Assembly: GCA_035529015.1 (NCBI GenBank)
Contig: DATKXP010000542.1
Location: 1-16,024, forward strand
DNA: 16,024 bases
Direction: 5' to 3'
From: JAUVZF01 sp035529015
GTDB lineage: Bacteria; Planctomycetota; Phycisphaerae; FEN-1346
Below are positions 1 through 7,228 of the stretch, piece by piece. The position numbers and the translations under genes are program-made. Position 1 is the stretch's first letter. Each line of letters opens with the position of its first letter. The notes under the pieces were generated by a model that saw nothing but the letters and a program-made list of their open reading frames with translations, was not told the origin of the DNA and did not search any database.

Positions 1-341
1 ACGGATTTCTGACGCTTGTGGGGACATGGCCTTTGCCCAAACCTGTCGCAAGAGAGGCCGAGCCGCCGGGCCGTCGGCAGTCTGTGCAGGGCATCCGTCA
101 AGGTGCAAATACCGTGCCGAACAGGATTGGTACCGTCCCCAATGGCACGGAATACACACGTCCCCGGAATACACAGGCCATTCCAAGAAACCGACTACTG
201 AGCCAAGCCGTGAGTGTCTGGCCTCATTGCATGTCTGCAAATCGTACCCTCCTGCTGGCCGTCACAGCGTGGTAGCAGTTGGATTTGGGTTGTGGTTGGA
301 TAGGTGGCGCGGCATAATTCGTCGGGCATCCTGAGTGGAAT
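1..341. other. Non-coding stretch at the window start
   Basis: I see no convincing gene here. The overlapping open frames are short, rich in Arg, Pro and Ser, and match no family I know. The stretch carries a solo copy of a dispersed motif at 129-148 (reverse orientation). Its plus-strand reading is the reverse complement of the CCATTGGGGACGGTACC motif at 1657-1700 and at the ends of the inverted-repeat elements near 12166 and 13668. A short repeated phrase, GGAATACACA, occurs twice around 149-177 with a few mismatches. Confidence 0.5.
290..318 (+). promoter_or_regulatory. Possible sigma-70-like promoter of the membrane-protein gene
   Basis: TTGTGG at 290-295 and CATAAT at 313-318 are separated by 17 nt, about 55 nt upstream of the chosen start at 378. 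Only the spacing and the -10 box are good; the -35 box is weak. Confidence 0.3.
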
Positions 342-377
342 GTGCGCAAGGGCCTCTCAAGAGCGGCGAGGCGGCAT

Positions 378-1463
378 ATGCGACAAATCATCCCGTACCG
401 GAGCGATATTCCATTCAGACTGATATTCTTTCTCGCGAGAGGGAATCCATACTACACAGGTGTCATCTACTTCGTCCTATCCTATGCGGTCTTGTCTCTG
501 CTGTGGTTGGCCACGGGCAGGTCAATGCGCGCGCCCGCCGTGGATCACGTCAACATAGGCGTTCTCGCCCCGATCGGTGCGGGGCTTCTGTGTCACTTCT
601 ATAATGTGGTCACCTCTTCGTTCGAAGCGATAGCGACGCGGGGAATCATCCGCAGGGACGGGCAGGGGGATTACCTGAAGTTCCTGCCACGTCTAGAAGG
701 ACTTTACAACAACTGGTACGTCACAGGTGCGGCTTTGCTTGCCTCGCTGCTCCTCAATGGCTGGAACTACATGGCGAAGAAGGACTCATGGCTCGGACTG
801 AACGGTGGGGCAGTAGCCATCTATGGGCGACTTTTTATCACGCTCAACTTCTACATCATTGGCGTTATGGTCTACAAGAGCATCATCACCGTCTGGGCAC
901 TGCGGCGGGTATTGGAGCACCACAAGATTGTGGTCCGCCCGTTACATCCTGATAGGTGTGGCGGTCTGCGGCCGATTGGGCGGCTGTCGTTGGCTGTCAA
1001 TTACTTCGTCGGCTTGGTGATGTTATACTTCGCGCTTGCGTTCCTGTTCGATCCGCTGGCCCGCCTGAACCCGCTGTATGTGGGGCTCTACGCGGGTTTC
1101 TACGTTGGCTGTCCGTTGTTGCTGTTTGCCTCTCTGTCGAAGGCGCACAGGAAGATGGCCGAAGAGAAACAGCGGGTGCTTGGCAGATTGAGTAAGGCTT
1201 TCGACCATTACTATGCTCAACTGGTAACTGGTCCGCCTGATGAGGCGCTTGACTTGGCATGTGCTGAGAGCGTTTCGAGAACGTACGACCTCTACGAGGT
1301 CGCTGCTAGGATGCCCGTTTGGCCCTTTGACGTACGGAGCCTTGTCCGGATCTTGGGGACGTATGTCTTGCCCGCCATAGTCTTCGCGGTCGACCAGCTG
1401 AGCAGCCCTGACAGCGTGGTCCGGGATCTATACGGAGCTGCCAGGACGTTCCTAGAGCCGTAG
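378..1463 (+). CDS. Uncharacterised multispanning membrane protein
   Basis: A 361-residue integral membrane protein that I cannot assign to a named family. About seven hydrophobic stretches are visible, at roughly residues 26-45, 58-76, 113-127, 142-165, 205-224, 231-253 and 333-350. A charged, probably cytoplasmic helix (KAHRKMAEEKQRVLGRL) lies near 255-271. A distinctive loop, HPDRCGGLRPIG, follows the fourth segment; similar 'HPD-xx-GGL-xx-hG' loops occur in other unstudied bacterial membrane proteins, so it may mark a family. I chose ATG 378 because GAGG lies 6 nt upstream. A GTG at 342 would add 12 residues but lacks a good ribosome site. The gene stands alone on the plus strand and its only neighbours are repeat-bearing non-coding DNA. 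No enzymatic motif is evident, so the role is unknown. Confidence 0.8.
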   Translation: MRQIIPYRSDIPFRLIFFLARGNPYYTGVIYFVLSYAVLSLLWLATGRSMRAPAVDHVNIGVLAPIGAGLLCHFYNVVTSSFEAIATRGIIRRDGQGDYLKFLPRLEGLYNNWYVTGAALLASLLLNGWNYMAKKDSWLGLNGGAVAIYGRLFITLNFYIIGVMVYKSIITVWALRRVLEHHKIVVRPLHPDRCGGLRPIGRLSLAVNYFVGLVMLYFALAFLFDPLARLNPLYVGLYAGFYVGCPLLLFASLSKAHRKMAEEKQRVLGRLSKAFDHYYAQLVTGPPDEALDLACAESVSRTYDLYEVAARMPVWPFDVRSLVRILGTYVLPAIVFAVDQLSSPDSVVRDLYGAARTFLEP

Positions 1464-1742
1464 AACGCAGCAACGGTCTCGCTTCTGGCTGGCGGTAGTT
1501 GTTCCTGTTCCTTCGCTTCATTCGTCGCACTTGGTCGGCAGAGACAGTGTGTGGTTTTCGGTGCGGGGCGTGGGCGGGGGTGCATCATCCGTCGGACTAA
1601 CGGCTCCTCCTGGGTGTCCTGTTGTTCGCGAAGGAGCCCAGTTGTTCACTCCTTGTGTGCCATTGGGGACGGTACCCATGTTTCCGCTTGCATGGGTGGT
1701 ACGTGGCGAGTTCCGCGGACGCGCGACGTCATTCGCACGGTT
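1464..1742. other. Non-coding gap between convergent genes
   Basis: This lies between the convergent membrane-protein and hydrolase genes. I see no gene and no clear terminator. It holds one solo copy of the dispersed motif described separately at 1657-1700. Confidence 0.5.
1657..1700 (+). repeat. Solo copy of the CCATTGGGGACGGTACCC dispersed motif
   Basis: This segment matches the right-hand flank of both 142-bp elements (12166-12200 and 13668-13700): GGGGACGGTACCCATG, then a variable 'TTTnnGCTTGCATGGG' part. Here there is no inverted-repeat core to its left, so it is either an empty site or a remnant. A further copy in reverse orientation sits at 129-148. Confidence 0.65.
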
Positions 1743-3056
1743 TCATTTTCCCTTCCACGTGATTTTGGCTTCGCGGTTTGCCAGATTCACTCGAACCGAG
1801 GCGTGCTCGAAGGATCGCGTATAGACCCAGCCGTCGCGCTCGGCGTCGGCGGATGGCGGCCCCAGCGGCTTGTGAAACTCCGGGTAATCGATCAGGTTCC
1901 CGTGCCGATTGGTATAGCCCCAGGAATAGCAGAAGTAACTGTGGCGCCGGGCGGCCACCAGGTAACAGGCCAGCGAAAAGGTGATCTTCTTCCTGGCCTC
2001 GGCCGCCAGTTGCTCTTGCGGCAATCGCATCTTTGCGGTGTTGGTCCAGTTGAACGTCGGATCGGGCCAGCCCTTGACGGCCACGATCTTTCCCTCCTCG
2101 CCCGCCTTGATGATGGCGGCGATGTCGCGGGCGACGGCCTCTTTGCTTTGGCTCGAAAAAGCCGTGAAGTGCTCCACCATCGCGCCGTCGGCATGGGCCA
2201 GGTAGTCGAAGCCGGCGGTCTCATTCGCGTTGCTTCGCAGACCGTTGTAGAGCACGATGGCGCCGTCCCCCATCTCCCGCCGGGCAAGGCGCATCATGTC
2301 GTTGACGGCCCCGGTCAACTGCGGCTCCTTGCCTGCGCCCCAGCCTTTCTTCATCCACAGCGGGCGCTTGGCCTGATCGACGGCGTCCATGAAAATGCCG
2401 TCGCACCCGTACTGCTTCACCGCCTTGCCGGCGACCGTGGCCCACCAGGCGCGAAACCCGGAATCCAGAAGGTTATACTGTTCCAGATTACGCACCTTGT
2501 AAATGGGCTGGCCTTCCTTGTCGCGGAAGAGCCACTCGGGGTGTTTCGCGACCTCTTCGCAGGCGTCGTAAAGGTGATAGTTGAGGAACGTGTTCCAGTA
2601 GAAGAGGACCTTCATCCTGGGGTTGAGCGCCTTGAGGCGGGCGGCGTCGTGTGCCGTGCCCTTTTCGGTCGAGCCCAGCGCCCTCGTGCCGTGCGCCTTC
2701 TCCAGGCAGACGAAATCACAGGTCCGCGCCACAAAGGCCAACTCCTGCTCGGTCAGCGGCCCGGCGCTCTTGCCGAAGTGAATGTAGACGGGAACCGTGT
2801 CCCACGAGAACGCGGGCCAATGCGCCGGATCCGCCGTCGCGGATTCCGTCACGTCCGGCTTCTGTCCTGCCGCCGGCGCAACCAGGCCGATCAGCACGGC
2901 CAACCCGACGATTGCTGCTACGCTACTTGCTGCGCGGCGGGTCTCCGTACCCGCCGCGCACCGGCAAAAACGGCCATTCCCGCACGGTGGGTACGGAGAC
3001 CCACCGCGCGAAATGCCTTTGTAGCGTTGTAGCACGATGAGCATGCGCGTCGTCAT
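1743..3056 (-). CDS. Putative exported glycoside hydrolase (GHL15-like TIM barrel)
   Basis: A 437-residue protein that looks like the hypothetical glycosyl hydrolase group GHL15: an alpha/beta barrel of unproven specificity expected to act on polysaccharide outside the cytoplasm. Barrel-strand signatures are visible: PVYIHFGK near residue 89, LFYWNTF near 151, and GIFMDA at 220-225, whose Asp224 is a candidate catalytic acid. Trp-rich segments follow. The N-terminus is unusual. After MTTRMLIVLQR comes a Gly/Pro/Cys-rich stretch (about residues 13-40) encoded by a palindromic insertion. Only then comes the hydrophobic core VAAIVGLAVLIGLVAPAAG typical of a signal peptide. The start at 3056 has AAGGG about 8 nt upstream; no in-frame ATG lies between the insertion and the hydrophobic core. 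The gene follows the Gfo/Idh/MocA gene by 47 nt on the same strand, so the two are probably co-transcribed. Family assignment is from memory of sequence character and is moderately sure. Confidence 0.75.
   Translation of the reverse strand: MTTRMLIVLQRYKGISRGGSPYPPCGNGRFCRCAAGTETRRAASSVAAIVGLAVLIGLVAPAAGQKPDVTESATADPAHWPAFSWDTVPVYIHFGKSAGPLTEQELAFVARTCDFVCLEKAHGTRALGSTEKGTAHDAARLKALNPRMKVLFYWNTFLNYHLYDACEEVAKHPEWLFRDKEGQPIYKVRNLEQYNLLDSGFRAWWATVAGKAVKQYGCDGIFMDAVDQAKRPLWMKKGWGAGKEPQLTGAVNDMMRLARREMGDGAIVLYNGLRSNANETAGFDYLAHADGAMVEHFTAFSSQSKEAVARDIAAIIKAGEEGKIVAVKGWPDPTFNWTNTAKMRLPQEQLAAEARKKITFSLACYLVAARRHSYFCYSWGYTNRHGNLIDYPEFHKPLGPPSADAERDGWVYTRSFEHASVRVNLANREAKITWKGK
2917..3033. repeat. 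Palindromic element inserted in frame in a signal-peptide region
   Basis: Two hairpins sit side by side. The left, 2932-2959, has an 11-bp stem GCGCGGCGGGT/ACCCGCCGCGC with loop CTCCGT. The right, about 2987-3005, has the stem GGTGGGT/ACCCACC with loop ACGGAG. The two loops are exact complements, and GGGTCTCCGTACCC is the reverse complement of GGGTACGGAGACCC, so the pair also forms one long inverted repeat. Weaker outer arms (GCTACGCTAC at 2917-2926, GTAGCGTTGTAGC at 3021-3033) extend it to 117 bp, which is 39 codons. The element lies inside the hydrolase gene and does not break its frame. This resembles small palindromic elements that invade coding regions in some bacteria, but I cannot name the family. 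Confidence 0.75.
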
Positions 3057-3103
3057 GGTCAGACCCTTGCGTTCCGGTGGCCCGCTGCGCTGCGCCTCGT
3101 GCG

Positions 3104-4375
3104 TCACAGGGTATACGGTGCACGCCGGGGCCGGTCGACCCAGCGCGACGCCTCGGGGTCGCCCACGAAATCCTGTTTCTTCGGGTCCCATTTGAGCGAC
3201 CGTTTGAGCCAGTAACAGATGTTGCCGAGGTGGCACACCGTGGCGCTCGACGCCCCGATCGGGACGTCGCAGATGGGCCGCTGGCGCGAGCGGATGCACG
3301 TGATCCAGTCCGCGTGGTGGCCGCGGCTCCTGTACAGGTGGACCTCGTTCGGGCCCGCCTCGGCCGTGCGGAGCGACTCCGGCTCGGTGTTGAGGCGGCC
3401 GCGGTTCACCTCGACCCATCCCTTCTCGCCGGTGAAGAGGACGCCGTTCACCTTGCGGCCGTCGTCGGTCTGCCCTCCGTGGTACATGGGCGTGCCGTCG
3501 TCATAGATGTACGTGAGCATCTTCGGGTGCTTGGTGCCGGGCGGGTGGATTTCGACGGGCGTGGTGCCGTCCTTGCCGAGGCCCCACTGAGCGATGTCGA
3601 AGTGGTGGGCGCCCCAGTCGGTCATCCCGCCGCCGGAGTACTCGCGGTACGACCGCCAGTTGGGGAACGACTTGTTGTGCGGCGGCCGAAGCACCGCGTT
3701 GAACGGGCGCTTGGGGGCGGGGCCGAGCCAGCGGTCCCAATCGAGGCCCTCGGGCGTGGGCTCCGCGGGCAAGTCGCACGGCCGGCTCGGGCCGCCCACG
3801 TTCACGTGCACGCTCTTGATGCGTCCGATGCGGCCGTTGCGGACGAGTTCGCACGCCTGGCGGAACTCGCGGCTCGAACGCTGCTGGCTGCCCGTCTGGA
3901 AGACCGACCCGTACCGCCGGACCGCCTCGACCATCAGGTTGGCCTCGCGGATGGTCAGCGTGAGCGGCTTCTCGCAGTACATGTCCTTGCCCTGGCGTGC
4001 GGCCTCGAGCACGGGCAGGGCGTGCCAGTGGTCGGGCGTGGCGATGAGGACCGCGTTCAGGTCGGCGCGGGCGAGCAACTCGCGGTAATCCACGTAGCCC
4101 TTGCAGGCCTTGTCCTTGTAGGACTCGTTGACGTGATCGACGGCCATGTCGCGGAACTGCTTGTACACCTCGGCCACGCCCACGATGCGGACGTCGTTGT
4201 TGCGGACGAGGTTGCGCAGGTGGTACTCGCCCTGCTTGCCGATGCCGATGAACCCCAGCGCGATGCGGTTGCTGGGCGCCGTGCCGCGCGCTCCCAGAAC
4301 GCGGGAGGATACGACCAGCGGGGACGCCGCGGCCAGGGCCGAGGCCTGCAGGAAACGTCGGCGGGACCATGTCAT
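3104..4375 (-). CDS. Tat-exported Gfo/Idh/MocA-family oxidoreductase
   Basis: A 423-residue NAD(P)-dependent sugar oxidoreductase of the glucose-fructose oxidoreductase/inositol dehydrogenase/MocA family. The N-terminus SRRRFLQASALAAASPL is a twin-arginine signal, so the enzyme is exported folded with its cofactor. The Rossmann domain starts near residue 38 with G44-I-G46-K-Q-G49 for dinucleotide binding. ATPDHWHA (about 112-119) and E135-K136-P137 are the family's central motif, with Lys136 the usual catalytic or cofactor-contact residue. The C-terminal domain carries GGGMTDWGAHHFDIAQWGLG (248-267), whose Asp and His residues match the usual active-site helix. Start 4375 is supported by AAAGGA 7 nt upstream. 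It is the first gene after promoter copy A, and the hydrolase gene follows 47 nt downstream. The substrate cannot be read from sequence; oxidation of a sugar at C3 is one possibility given the DUF1080 genes nearby. Confidence 0.93.
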   Translation of the reverse strand: MTWSRRRFLQASALAAASPLVVSSRVLGARGTAPSNRIALGFIGIGKQGEYHLRNLVRNNDVRIVGVAEVYKQFRDMAVDHVNESYKDKACKGYVDYRELLARADLNAVLIATPDHWHALPVLEAARQGKDMYCEKPLTLTIREANLMVEAVRRYGSVFQTGSQQRSSREFRQACELVRNGRIGRIKSVHVNVGGPSRPCDLPAEPTPEGLDWDRWLGPAPKRPFNAVLRPPHNKSFPNWRSYREYSGGGMTDWGAHHFDIAQWGLGKDGTTPVEIHPPGTKHPKMLTYIYDDGTPMYHGGQTDDGRKVNGVLFTGEKGWVEVNRGRLNTEPESLRTAEAGPNEVHLYRSRGHHADWITCIRSRQRPICDVPIGASSATVCHLGNICYWLKRSLKWDPKKQDFVGDPEASRWVDRPRRAPYTL

Positions 4376-4504
4376 ACGTCTATCCTTTCATCCGGGAGTT
4401 CCCAGATAGACCTTGGCCCACGACCGCCATGGGCCCTTTCCGACGAGTCTATCGCCATCCGCGAGACCGGCAAGCAGTTTCTCGGCCCGGCGCAGCGGGT
4501 ATGA

Positions 4505-4636
4505 ATTCCAGGGACGCAATACTTTTTTTCGAGCGGCCCGCCCGCAGCAAGCATGCCATGCCCATACCCTAACACGAAAGGCCGCGCACGTCAAGGTCAA
4601 TGACGCATCGGGATTCCAGGAGGGGGACGCGCCTTC
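4505..4636 (-). repeat. Dispersed promoter/leader module, copy A
   Basis: About 130 bp aligning almost without gaps to 8528-8662 (copy B) and 10537-10655 (copy C), all in the same orientation. Conserved blocks on the minus strand are GAATCCCGATGCGTCATTG, then the TTGACG...TAGGGT promoter, then GGCATGGCATGCTTGCTG, a GGCCGCTCGAA-like block, and GCGTCC at the end. It lies between the sulfatase stop and the oxidoreductase start. Confidence 0.85.
4566..4594 (-). promoter_or_regulatory. Predicted promoter of the oxidoreductase-hydrolase unit
   Basis: On the minus strand TTGACG (4594-4589) and TAGGGT (4571-4566) are 17 nt apart. The predicted transcript start is near 4559, leaving a leader of about 184 nt before the Gfo/Idh/MocA start at 4375. 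The same hexamers and spacing occur in copies B and C, which supports function. An ATG at 4559 falls on the predicted transcript start and would open a short leader frame beginning MACLL. Confidence 0.65.
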
Positions 4637-4656
4637 GCGAAGTCATGCCTCTGGCC

Positions 4657-4697
4657 GGTGGCATGGTCACCCCGCAGGGTCACCATGTTCCGATCCC
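4657..4697. repeat. Hairpin repeat downstream of the sulfatase gene
   Basis: GGTGGCATGGTCACC, a short loop, then GGGTCACCATGTTCCG. The arms CATGGTCACCC and GGGTCACCATG pair with one mismatch around CGCA. A related copy with a longer middle sits at 6559-6618, just ahead of the sulfatase start, so the gene is bracketed by two related hairpins. There is no T-run after the stem, so it is not a clear terminator. Confidence 0.55.
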
Positions 4698-4743
4698 CGC
4701 CCCGGCGCTGCAACCGGCCAGGTTGCCGCACGCCGCCGGTTGG

Positions 4744-6537
4744 TCACCGTGCGTCCAGCAGGGCGAGGACGACGTAGCGGACGTCGATGACGGAACGGCC
4801 GGGGATATCGACGGCCCGGAGCGTGAGGTCGCCCCGGCCGGCCTCCAGACGCATCGTGCCCAGCCGCAGGGGCTTGAAGTCCTTCACATACGATTCGCCC
4901 CTCGGCGTCCGGTCCTGGGCCTGGCCCACGAGCGGCGGGTCGTGCGCCTCGGTCACCTTGGCGCGAAGACGGCCCTGGCCGAAGCACAACTCGACCGTGG
5001 AGCCGAGGTCCTCCTTCGCGCACGTGTAGTAGACGACCGCCTCGTATCGGCCGGCGGTGGCCACCTCGATGTCCCACGTCATGCGGTCGTCGGGGCTGGT
5101 CCAGTGGGTGAAGAACGAGCAGTTGGGCGGCCGGGCGCTGCGCCGGATACCGCCGTGCGGCACGCCGTCGCGGGCCGGCAGGTGCGTGACCGGAAACTCA
5201 CGGTACCCGACGGGGAACGGGCGATTCTCCTTCCCCAATCCGGGCAGCAGTTCCGCTCGCCAGTCCTTTACCGCCTGAGACAACCGGCCGGTAACGTCCG
5301 GGTGTTCTTTGGCCACGTCGCGGTCCTGGCCGGGGTCGGCCGCCATGTCGTAGAGTTTCCCTTTGGCGTCGAGGCGGTACCGCTGGGTGCGCACGCTCAC
5401 GCGGCCACTCCAATGCGAGAAGATCATCCGATCGGGCCAGTCGCGTGCGGTTCCCAGGAGCAGCGGTTTGACGCTGACGCCGTCGAGCGGTTTGTCGCCG
5501 ACGACCTCGATGCCGGCCATATCGGCCAGCGTGGGCAGCAGGTCGATCGCGCCGGCGATCTGCGGGATCTTCGTCCCCGGCTTGACGTGCTTCGGCCAAC
5601 GCACAAAGCACGGCGACCGAACGCCGCCCTCGTCGGTCGACCCCTTTCTGCCTCTCATCCCGGCGTTCCAGCGCCAACCGTTCGGGCCGTTGTCGCTGAA
5701 ATAGATCACGATCGTGTCGTCGGCCAGGTGAAGCGCTTCGAGGCTCTTGAGGATGCGGCCGACGTTGGCGTCGATGTTCTCGCACATCGCCAGGGCGGCC
5801 CGGGTGTGCGGCAGGTTCTCTTTGGCGGGGTCCCGGTGCCGCATGCCGAGTTCGGCACCGTCGAACTTCTTGTAGAAGCGGTCGGGCACCTGCATCGGAC
5901 TGTGCGGCGTGTTGTAGGGCAGGTAGCAGAAGAACGGGCGGTCGCGATTGGCTTCGATGAACCTCAGGGCGTGGTCCGTCAGGTCGTCGATGATGAACCC
6001 CTTGCCGCGCACCAGTTGGCCGTTGTGTTCCAGTTCCGGGCTGAAGTAATGGCCCCAGTGGCCCGAGCAGAAGCCGTAGAACTCGTCGAAGCCCCGGGCG
6101 TTGGGGTGATACGGCCACTGCATCCCGTTATGCCATTTGCCGAAGGCGGCGGTGGCGTAGCCGGCGGCCTTGAACGTCTGGCCGATCGTCTTTTCGTCCA
6201 GGTCGAGGCGTTCGCCGCCCGTCGAGGTGCTGTACACCCCGCCGCGCGGGTGATAGCGGCCGGTCAGCAGTTCCGCCCGCGTCGGCGAGCACACCGGGCA
6301 CACGAAGAACCGGTCGAACGTCGCCCCATCGCGGCCGAGCGAGTCGATGGTCGGCGTGTGCAGGTTCGTGTTGCCGTGGACGCTCAGGTCGCCGAAGCCC
6401 TGGTCGTCGCTCAGCACGAGGACCACGTTGGGCCGCCTGGCCCCGGACCCGGCCGACGCCCGCAAACGCCTCGCACCCAGCGCCATCGCGCCGAACGCCG
6501 CATACTTGAGGAAGTCGCGTCTGCGCATGCTCGTCAT
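4744..6537 (-). CDS. Tat-exported sulfatase, type I (formylglycine-dependent)
   Basis: A 597-residue arylsulfatase-family enzyme that removes sulfate esters, probably from a sulfated polysaccharide. MRRRDFLKYAAFGAMALGA is a twin-arginine signal. D44-D45 in VLSDDQGFGD are calcium ligands. C83-S-P-T-R87 followed by AELLTGR is the type I sulfatase signature, in which Cys83 is converted to formylglycine by a separate enzyme not in this window. GKWHNG (Lys134), PHSPMQVP (His212) and SDNGPN (Asp282, Asn283) complete the active site. About 110 residues beyond the catalytic part (MTWDIEVATAGRYEAVVYY onward) look like a beta-sandwich, perhaps carbohydrate binding. I chose 6537 because AAGGAG lies 8 nt upstream and it puts the Tat motif at the N-terminus. 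ATG 6609 also has a GGAGGAAGG ribosome-like site and would add 24 residues read through the hairpin repeat, so a longer product or overlapping leader frame is possible. No promoter was identified. Confidence 0.95.
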   Translation of the reverse strand: MTSMRRRDFLKYAAFGAMALGARRLRASAGSGARRPNVVLVLSDDQGFGDLSVHGNTNLHTPTIDSLGRDGATFDRFFVCPVCSPTRAELLTGRYHPRGGVYSTSTGGERLDLDEKTIGQTFKAAGYATAAFGKWHNGMQWPYHPNARGFDEFYGFCSGHWGHYFSPELEHNGQLVRGKGFIIDDLTDHALRFIEANRDRPFFCYLPYNTPHSPMQVPDRFYKKFDGAELGMRHRDPAKENLPHTRAALAMCENIDANVGRILKSLEALHLADDTIVIYFSDNGPNGWRWNAGMRGRKGSTDEGGVRSPCFVRWPKHVKPGTKIPQIAGAIDLLPTLADMAGIEVVGDKPLDGVSVKPLLLGTARDWPDRMIFSHWSGRVSVRTQRYRLDAKGKLYDMAADPGQDRDVAKEHPDVTGRLSQAVKDWRAELLPGLGKENRPFPVGYREFPVTHLPARDGVPHGGIRRSARPPNCSFFTHWTSPDDRMTWDIEVATAGRYEAVVYYTCAKEDLGSTVELCFGQGRLRAKVTEAHDPPLVGQAQDRTPRGESYVKDFKPLRLGTMRLEAGRGDLTLRAVDIPGRSVIDVRYVVLALLDAR

Positions 6538-6558
6538 CTCCCTTTCTCCTTCGTGGCG

Positions 6559-6618
6559 GGTGGCATGGCCATCCCCCTCGTGCTTCGCAGAGTAGCAAAG
6601 GGCGACCATGTTCCGACC
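6559..6618. repeat. Hairpin repeat in the sulfatase 5' leader
   Basis: This is related to the repeat at 4657-4697: GGTGGCATGGCCATCCCC on one side and GGGCGACCATGTTCCGACC on the other, with a longer intervening part. It lies about 22 nt upstream of the chosen sulfatase start, so folding in the mRNA could affect access to the ribosome site. It also codes in frame between the alternative start 6609 and 6537. Confidence 0.5.
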
Positions 6619-6709
6619 TTCCTCCCCGCGCTACGTCTCCAGCGGCGGCGTCTGATCGGCCCGCGGGGCAGCACAGGCCTAGGCTATCGCTTCAGGCCCT
6701 TGCGTTCAA

Positions 6710-7135
6710 GACCCCAACACGGTCGCCCGGAAGATGCCGGACTGCTCGGCCGCCGCCACCAACGGTGCCTTGCACCAAGGCATGCGTCGGCTCCCCCCCG
6801 GACCGGCGGCACACCCTGACGGCGGACAACGGCCGGGAGTTCGCACACCATGAGGATCTCAGCCGGCTGCCCTGGCTGGGCGCCGTGGCGACCGCTGGGC
6901 CTGGAGGTGTACTTCACCCATCCGTACTGCTCGTGGGAACGCGGGACGAACGAGAACACCAATGGCCTGCTGCGTCAGTACCTGCCCAAGGCGATGGACT
7001 TCGAGGGCTTGACAGACCGGCAGTTGGCATCGTCTGTTCGTCAGATGAACCAGCGTCCTCGCAAGTGCCTCACCTACCGGACTCCGGCCGAGGTCTTCTG
7101 GCGCCGACCCGTTGCACTTACGATGTGAATTCGCC
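6710..7135 (+). pseudogene. IS30-family transposase remnant (C-terminal part, frameshifted)
   Basis: The C-terminal catalytic half of an IS30-type DDE transposase is recognisable but lies in three frames. The first piece (from about 6722) reads VARKMPDCSAAATNGAL...RRLPP. A shift in the C-run near 6792 leads to DRRHTLTADNGREFAHHEDL, with TADNG the second catalytic Asp region. A second shift near 6880-6895 leads to LGLEVYFTHPYCSWERGTNE and on to NGLLRQYLPKAMDF, then TPAEVFWRRP and a stop at 7126-7128. ERGTNEN holds the catalytic Glu. The N-terminal helix-turn-helix and left end are absent. The closing segment 7079-7135 recurs at 12274-12330. The element is dead as a protein. Confidence 0.87.
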
Positions 7136-7171
7136 TTTCGGGACCAGCAGTGAAACCGAACTTTGGCGCAA

Positions 7172-7200
7172 GGAAACGCCCCGCGATCATCTGCGGGGCG
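7172..7200 (-). terminator. Rho-independent terminator of the ice-binding-like gene
   Basis: On the minus strand the 8-bp stem CGCCCCGC/GCGGGGCG has an 8-nt loop and is followed by TTTCCTT, starting about 29 nt past the stop codon. The T-run is interrupted, so termination may be partial. Confidence 0.7.
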
Positions 7201-7228
7201 CTGGTTCATCGGCTGAAAGATCGGGACA

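Noticed and set aside
1551..3032. A 493-codon plus-strand open frame
   Set aside because: It is antisense to the glycoside hydrolase gene, whose minus-strand product has family motifs and a ribosome site; the long antisense frame follows from high GC.
3077..4504. A 475-codon plus-strand open frame
   Set aside because: It is antisense to the Gfo/Idh/MocA gene; its Val/Ala/Arg/Asp-rich product matches nothing.
4600..6819. A 739-codon plus-strand open frame
   Set aside because: It is antisense to the sulfatase, which has complete active-site motifs on the minus strand. Only its last codons overlap real (transposase-remnant) sequence.
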